Below the pieces are notes generated by a model. The model ran no database searches, was not told the origin of the DNA, and was given only the letters and a program-made list of their open reading frames with translations. A stretch of DNA of 6,319 nt from an uncultured Lachnospiraceae bacterium (lineage in GTDB: Bacteria; Bacillota_A; Clostridia; Lachnospirales; Lachnospiraceae). Within the stretch, counting starts at the first letter, position 1, and each line of letters starts with the position of its first letter. The position numbers and the translations under genes were made by a program. The stretch spans positions 1 to 6,319 of the forward strand of contig CAMOFS010000105.1 in assembly GCA_946613735.1 (NCBI GenBank). The letters are read 5' to 3'. Below are positions 4,901 to 6,319 of the stretch, piece by piece.

Positions 4901-6319
4901 AAACATGAGCTTGAGCTTAACCAGCTCAGGGATGGCCTCCATGTCATAGGGCTCCACCATGTTAAAGATATCAGCTTCCTTGAGGTTATCGGGATATCTG
5001 GGTATGCCGTCCTCTCCGATGACACAGGTAATGCGCAGCTTATTTAAGCTGGCCTCCTCCACATTGGCAGAAGCAGGCAGGATGTCAGAAAGACCCGAAG
5101 CGGAAAGTATGTCCTTCCACTTGCCGGGATCCAGTTCTGACTTATAATACATTATATTCTGGCACATAACGCCCATGCTGTCCTTGGCATAACGGTAATA
5201 AACGTCATTGATGGCATTGGCATTGATAAGATAGGTACCGATGAAAAGTGTGCCGTCGGGCACATCACGACCCTTTTCCTGTGTATACTGATAGTAGGTT
5301 ATGGTATGCTCACTGGCAAAGGAATCCACATATTCCGTATCAGCGTAGTTTTTATACTCGGTGGCATGATCCGCAGCATACTGCTTGACTGCCTTTATGA
5401 TGTCGGAAAACTTGGCCTTTACGTTTTTGGTGGTAACCTTCTCCTTGACTATGGTTTCAAGGTCGGTGTCATACATGGAATTGGCCACTTTTTCCTTTTT
5501 CCTGATGTAATCATAAATGAGAGATCCATAGGTATAGGTAGACCGCAAAGTCTTTCCGCTGTAATTAAAGGCAGCGTTTTCGTCAAGAGAAAGCTCGGTA
5601 AATTTATAGGACTCGTCTGTATCGATAGCCTTAATGGCCGCCTCCTGATCTGTTATCTCCTTATCCTTAGCAGTGATCTTGGCCTTTTGGTCGGAAATCT
5701 CCTTCTCCTTTGCAGCGACCTTGGTCTTGTAATTGTTTACCTGCTTTTTGTAGCTGGTCTTATCAGCATCGGTGGTGGCTTTTGCAAGCTTGTCCTCGTA
5801 CTCGGCCAACACTTTCTTTAACTGGGTAAGCTCATTATTGTAATCGGTAAGCGTCTTGTTTAAAGACTCCTTTTCCTTTTTTAAATCCTCAAGCTTCTTG
5901 TTCGCAGCTGTCTTATCCGCAGTTTTCTGGTTGTCAAGATCAGCCTGACCCTTGGAATTGTAGTCAGCAACGATGTCCTTAAGAATGTCGAGAATGGGAA
6001 TACTTAAGACATTGTCCTCGTACTTATTACCGCTCTCGGAGTCATAGGACTCCAAAAGATGAAGGCGATCTCCCGTGGACTTAAGGTATTCAATGGCCTG
6101 ATCCTTGGTAATGGAGATCTTGTAGGACTCCAGGTTTTTGGAAAGAAGCTCATACAAAAGATCCGTGGTATAGTTCATATCCGACTGGGAGACCTTGTTT
6201 GTAGTGGATGTGGCGTACGCAACATCAGCCCCCGGTGACAGAAGGGAAATTAGCATGGCAAATAAAAGTGCCAGGCTTACCATACGCTTTTTATTGTATT
6301 TAAAGAAATGCATATGCAT
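1934..6319 (-). CDS. Large secreted multidomain protein of unknown function (P1), first of a tandem paralog pair
   Basis: The frame is open for 1461 codons and ends in TAG; I do not recognise the family. Residues 1-36 form a signal peptide (basic FKYNKKR, hydrophobic core, AYA before the cut). Residues about 140-232 form a coiled coil. Residues 340-404 and 785-910 hold motifs shared with the downstream gene. Residues about 520-780 are rich in Trp and Tyr and have no visible counterpart there. Residues 1097-1160 and 1231-1252 are Asp/Gly-rich linkers, followed by a C-terminal domain to 1461. There is no lipobox, LPXTG motif or C-terminal hydrophobic anchor, so the product is probably released or held non-covalently. 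There are nine cysteines (386, 432, 664, 800, 846, 905, 1039, 1286, 1422). The first ATG lies at the window edge, so the ribosome binding site is unseen and the start could be further upstream. Met3 is an alternative; Met13 lacks a Shine-Dalgarno sequence and would lose the basic n-region. The coding call is firm, the function unknown. Confidence 0.93.
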   Translation of the reverse strand: MHMHFFKYNKKRMVSLALLFAMLISLLSPGADVAYATSTTNKVSQSDMNYTTDLLYELLSKNLESYKISITKDQAIEYLKSTGDRLHLLESYDSESGNKYEDNVLSIPILDILKDIVADYNSKGQADLDNQKTADKTAANKKLEDLKKEKESLNKTLTDYNNELTQLKKVLAEYEDKLAKATTDADKTSYKKQVNNYKTKVAAKEKEISDQKAKITAKDKEITDQEAAIKAIDTDESYKFTELSLDENAAFNYSGKTLRSTYTYGSLIYDYIRKKEKVANSMYDTDLETIVKEKVTTKNVKAKFSDIIKAVKQYAADHATEYKNYADTEYVDSFASEHTITYYQYTQEKGRDVPDGTLFIGTYLINANAINDVYYRYAKDSMGVMCQNIMYYKSELDPGKWKDILSASGLSDILPASANVEEASLNKLRITCVIGEDGIPRYPDNLKEADIFNMVEPYDMEAIPELVKLKLMFDAQVVTQDTADLSNRYTADILYRFFNYDGVGENEAMRIVRNRGYRDYVYDHPNKYVDLMKKNPIPMSEKVKQKDFKKYTYITKDEIEYVTGLQDKALHLSTNMPQTLDRYPDHNDAWVDQILAWTEYYGNHAFDGVKSITGEKGRPIIMPFEDMTDSAWERLNWRSDWENPQSYMFIMNGKITTQDQKDFCDKWLSDTYIDMGYDVYTDGKNEWGNWFDYAVWKTGKKSINLSEQLLYGDEFNQKIQNGSIKKIRKIYYANSDTISNLNGYLNYAFYGYTGKTDGNSPAKYKLVYGKKWKDFNNLIFRYMDWYRNIYDIRDDITYNCDNILKNLNTLYQSERDAGRKEEADTLMTLMSKVDATRRAEIYYNLCYNEKNNVVLGPSLMYVLDLLMDGKGKLGQNYTFISGDDDGSYASNDAVITSVEDAVENCQKAYVKYKSMSLNGASDNVLKKREFELSQQVMNSTDKDERSKLLHQLSTLFNVMDGGIVNKVEEKDMINDITPEAEENYAKLIHAGANDDYREVLSIPGVNKATLKSYLELQKDEANTKVVQLQGLIKAYALRCNKPQGVLYINRRLDWAEDQYADLKTEDPFGKYAKESLDEHVKWLKDILKKVQKGTLSGDDFDADDGNVDMKADLLTAYDNNDLDGAQEIKDSDRNDNGGLGGGTGTGDGDSGDIDPNADLGNINNPFQDAIDKITEKIMQDPDGDWDPKPYITALGELGAGNLEDLKASFEARGAGNDVLDAFDDAIKTAREGNLGNTGGDDGGDGGGDDNGKRLTDDDLKNLIEDLFGKAFADLGDDEKAIVVAACTRFGKDYHYDEVSEFGRGVMYQALDEDNGFFYHQFTSDPTSEYVNLAAVDKPRMHTGYRYVKQGRKVTMTQIYNVSQSGSYEFIIGNSIMTNRSGKEFNLDKNVAQMTDEYIRGSLTRNYAYLDEGNATKYLGISCEYVNRSEYAVFLTTKMEIKVSAFYDAIETAVEELEAESE
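1937..2563 (-). other. C-terminal domain of P1, unknown family
   Basis: Residues 1253-1461 follow the second Gly/Asp linker. The segment begins helical (LTDDDLKNLIEDLFGKAFADL), then has alternating beta-like strands (YRYVKQGRKVTMTQIYNV, YEFIIGNSIMT, YAVFLTTKMEIKVS), and ends in an acidic tail. It has two cysteines (1286, 1422). It appears to be a separately folding alpha/beta domain; I do not recognise it. There is no cell-wall sorting signal at the end. Confidence 0.55.
2564..2629 (-). repeat. Gly/Asp low-complexity linker 2 of P1
   Basis: Residues 1231-1252 read as repeated GGD/GDD units, encoded by a run of ccg/tcg/tca-type triplets on the plus strand. With linker 1 it brackets a helical unit of about 70 residues (1161-1230). 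Such triplet runs are prone to length change by slippage. Confidence 0.72.
2840..3031 (-). other. Asp/Gly-rich linker 1 of P1
   Basis: Residues 1097-1160 are dominated by Asp, Asn and Gly, ending in GGLGGGTGTGDGDSGDIDP-like sequence. DSDRNDNG at 1130-1137 and DADDGNVD at 1101-1108 resemble acidic calcium-binding loops but do not clearly match a full EF-hand or dockerin repeat. The stretch probably separates the helical body from the C-terminal part. Confidence 0.7.
3692..3829 (-). other. Gapless 46-residue conserved block in P1 (TRR / YYNL / LGQN)
   Basis: Residues 831-876 align without gaps to P2 residues 401-446, with 16 of 46 identical, including D834, T836-R837-R838, Y842-Y843-N844-L845, N848, G856, L859, G869 and LG-N at 873-876. 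About 40 residues upstream an RDD motif (793-795) is also shared. The region looks helical. It is the most conserved segment between the two proteins visible here. Confidence 0.78.
3980..4762 (-). other. P1-specific aromatic-rich central region
   Basis: Residues about 520-780 have no recognisable counterpart in P2, which passes from the SNY...MF segment to RDD with about 90 residues and no similar sequence. The region is rich in Trp and Tyr (for example W590, W597, W632, W637, W641, W667, W687, W690, W696), which suggests a folded, possibly ligand- or glycan-binding domain; binding is speculation. It contains the AT-rich patch at 4081-4320. Boundaries are approximate. Confidence 0.55.
4081..4320 (-). 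other. AT-rich patch with shifted codon use inside P1
   Basis: Hand count gives 85 G+C of 240 (35%), against 30 of 60 just to the left (4021-4080) and 36 of 60 at 4381-4440. In residues 670-721, 14 of 16 Asp, Asn and Tyr codons end in T and all three Leu codons at 705-710 are TTA, while flanking parts of the gene mix GAC, AAC, TAC and CTT. The frame stays open. It may be a segment acquired by recombination, or local amino-acid bias. Confidence 0.6.
5108..5302 (-). other. N-terminal shared module in P1 (ITY / GTYLI / YKSEL)
   Basis: Residues 340-404 carry ITYYQ, then LFIGTYLI (361-365 for GTYLI) and YKSELDPGKWKDI (392-404). The same motifs occur in the same order in P2 residues 70-144, where the last reads YKSELAGGEWRDL. 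Similarity continues weakly downstream (EPYDMEAIPE near residue 456 versus EPSPYNLDEM in P2, then SNRYTADILYRFF versus SNYFLVERLKYMF). No function is known to me. Confidence 0.75.
5624..5902 (-). other. Coiled-coil helical hairpin in P1
   Basis: Residues about 140-232. In the first helix hydrophobic residues fall at 153, 157, 160, 164, 167, 171, 174 and 178, a perfect 4-3 heptad pattern (Leu with two to three Tyr/Leu substitutions). A break follows at about 181-189 (TTDADKT). The second helix has V194, V201, I208, I215, I222 and I229, exactly every seven residues. Two adjacent 14-residue units (203-216 and 217-230) resemble each other (KEKEISDQ versus KDKEITDQ), suggesting a two-heptad duplication. 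The break suggests an antiparallel hairpin or an oligomerisation stalk near the N-terminus; P2 has no equivalent. Confidence 0.82.
6212..6319 (-). other. Signal peptide of P1
   Basis: Residues 1-36 show the classic three-part Sec signal: a basic n-region (K7, K10, K11, R12), a hydrophobic stretch (about 13-27) and a c-region ending VAYA before TST, which fits an A-x-A signal peptidase I site. No cysteine is present, so it is not a lipoprotein signal. The exact cut is inferred. Confidence 0.85.

Noticed and set aside
5306..5821. Plus-strand open frame of 171 codons, Leu/Gly-rich and hydrophobic
   Set aside because: It lies opposite the coiled-coil region of P1. Lys-, Asp- and Glu-rich codons on one strand give Leu, Val, Ile and Phe on the other, so the membrane-like look is a by-product.

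Overview
The window is almost entirely coding. It holds two large genes on the minus strand, one directly after the other, each encoding a protein with a Gram-positive-style signal peptide. I recognise neither as a named family, so both are called as secreted proteins of unknown function. The window suggests a Clostridia-type Firmicute, possibly Lachnospiraceae. The reasons are an AGGAG ribosome binding site, mid-range G+C, strong use of AGG/AGA for arginine (14 of 21 Arg codons in the downstream gene by hand count), and Lys/Asp/Tyr-rich secreted proteins. This taxonomic call is an inference, not a match.

Layout, in transcription order (right to left). From 6319 to 1934 lies a 1461-residue protein, here called P1. 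It has a signal peptide, a helical-hairpin coiled coil, an N-terminal module (ITY...GTYLI...YKSEL), a long aromatic-rich central region containing an AT-rich patch, a helical module (RDD...TRR...YYNL...LGxN...NC), Asp/Gly-rich linkers and a C-terminal domain. Its first ATG is the last triplet of the window, so its promoter and upstream neighbours cannot be seen. After a 10-base gap, from 1923 to base 1, comes P2. Its first 641 residues are visible and it runs off the left edge. The P2 ribosome binding site overlaps the P1 stop codon, so the two are almost certainly cotranscribed and perhaps translationally coupled.

The main observation is that P1 and P2 are diverged paralogs. They share short motifs in the same order, including a 46-residue block that aligns without gaps at 16/46 identities. 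They differ by large insertions: P1 has the coiled coil and the central aromatic-rich region, while P2 has extra residues between its last two shared motifs. This points to an ancient tandem duplication followed by specialisation, with the two products possibly acting together outside the membrane. Neither shows a lipobox, P1 has no LPXTG motif or C-terminal membrane anchor, and no enzymatic motif was recognised. No RNA gene, mobile element, CRISPR array or terminator was seen, and no non-coding stretch longer than 10 bases exists in the window.
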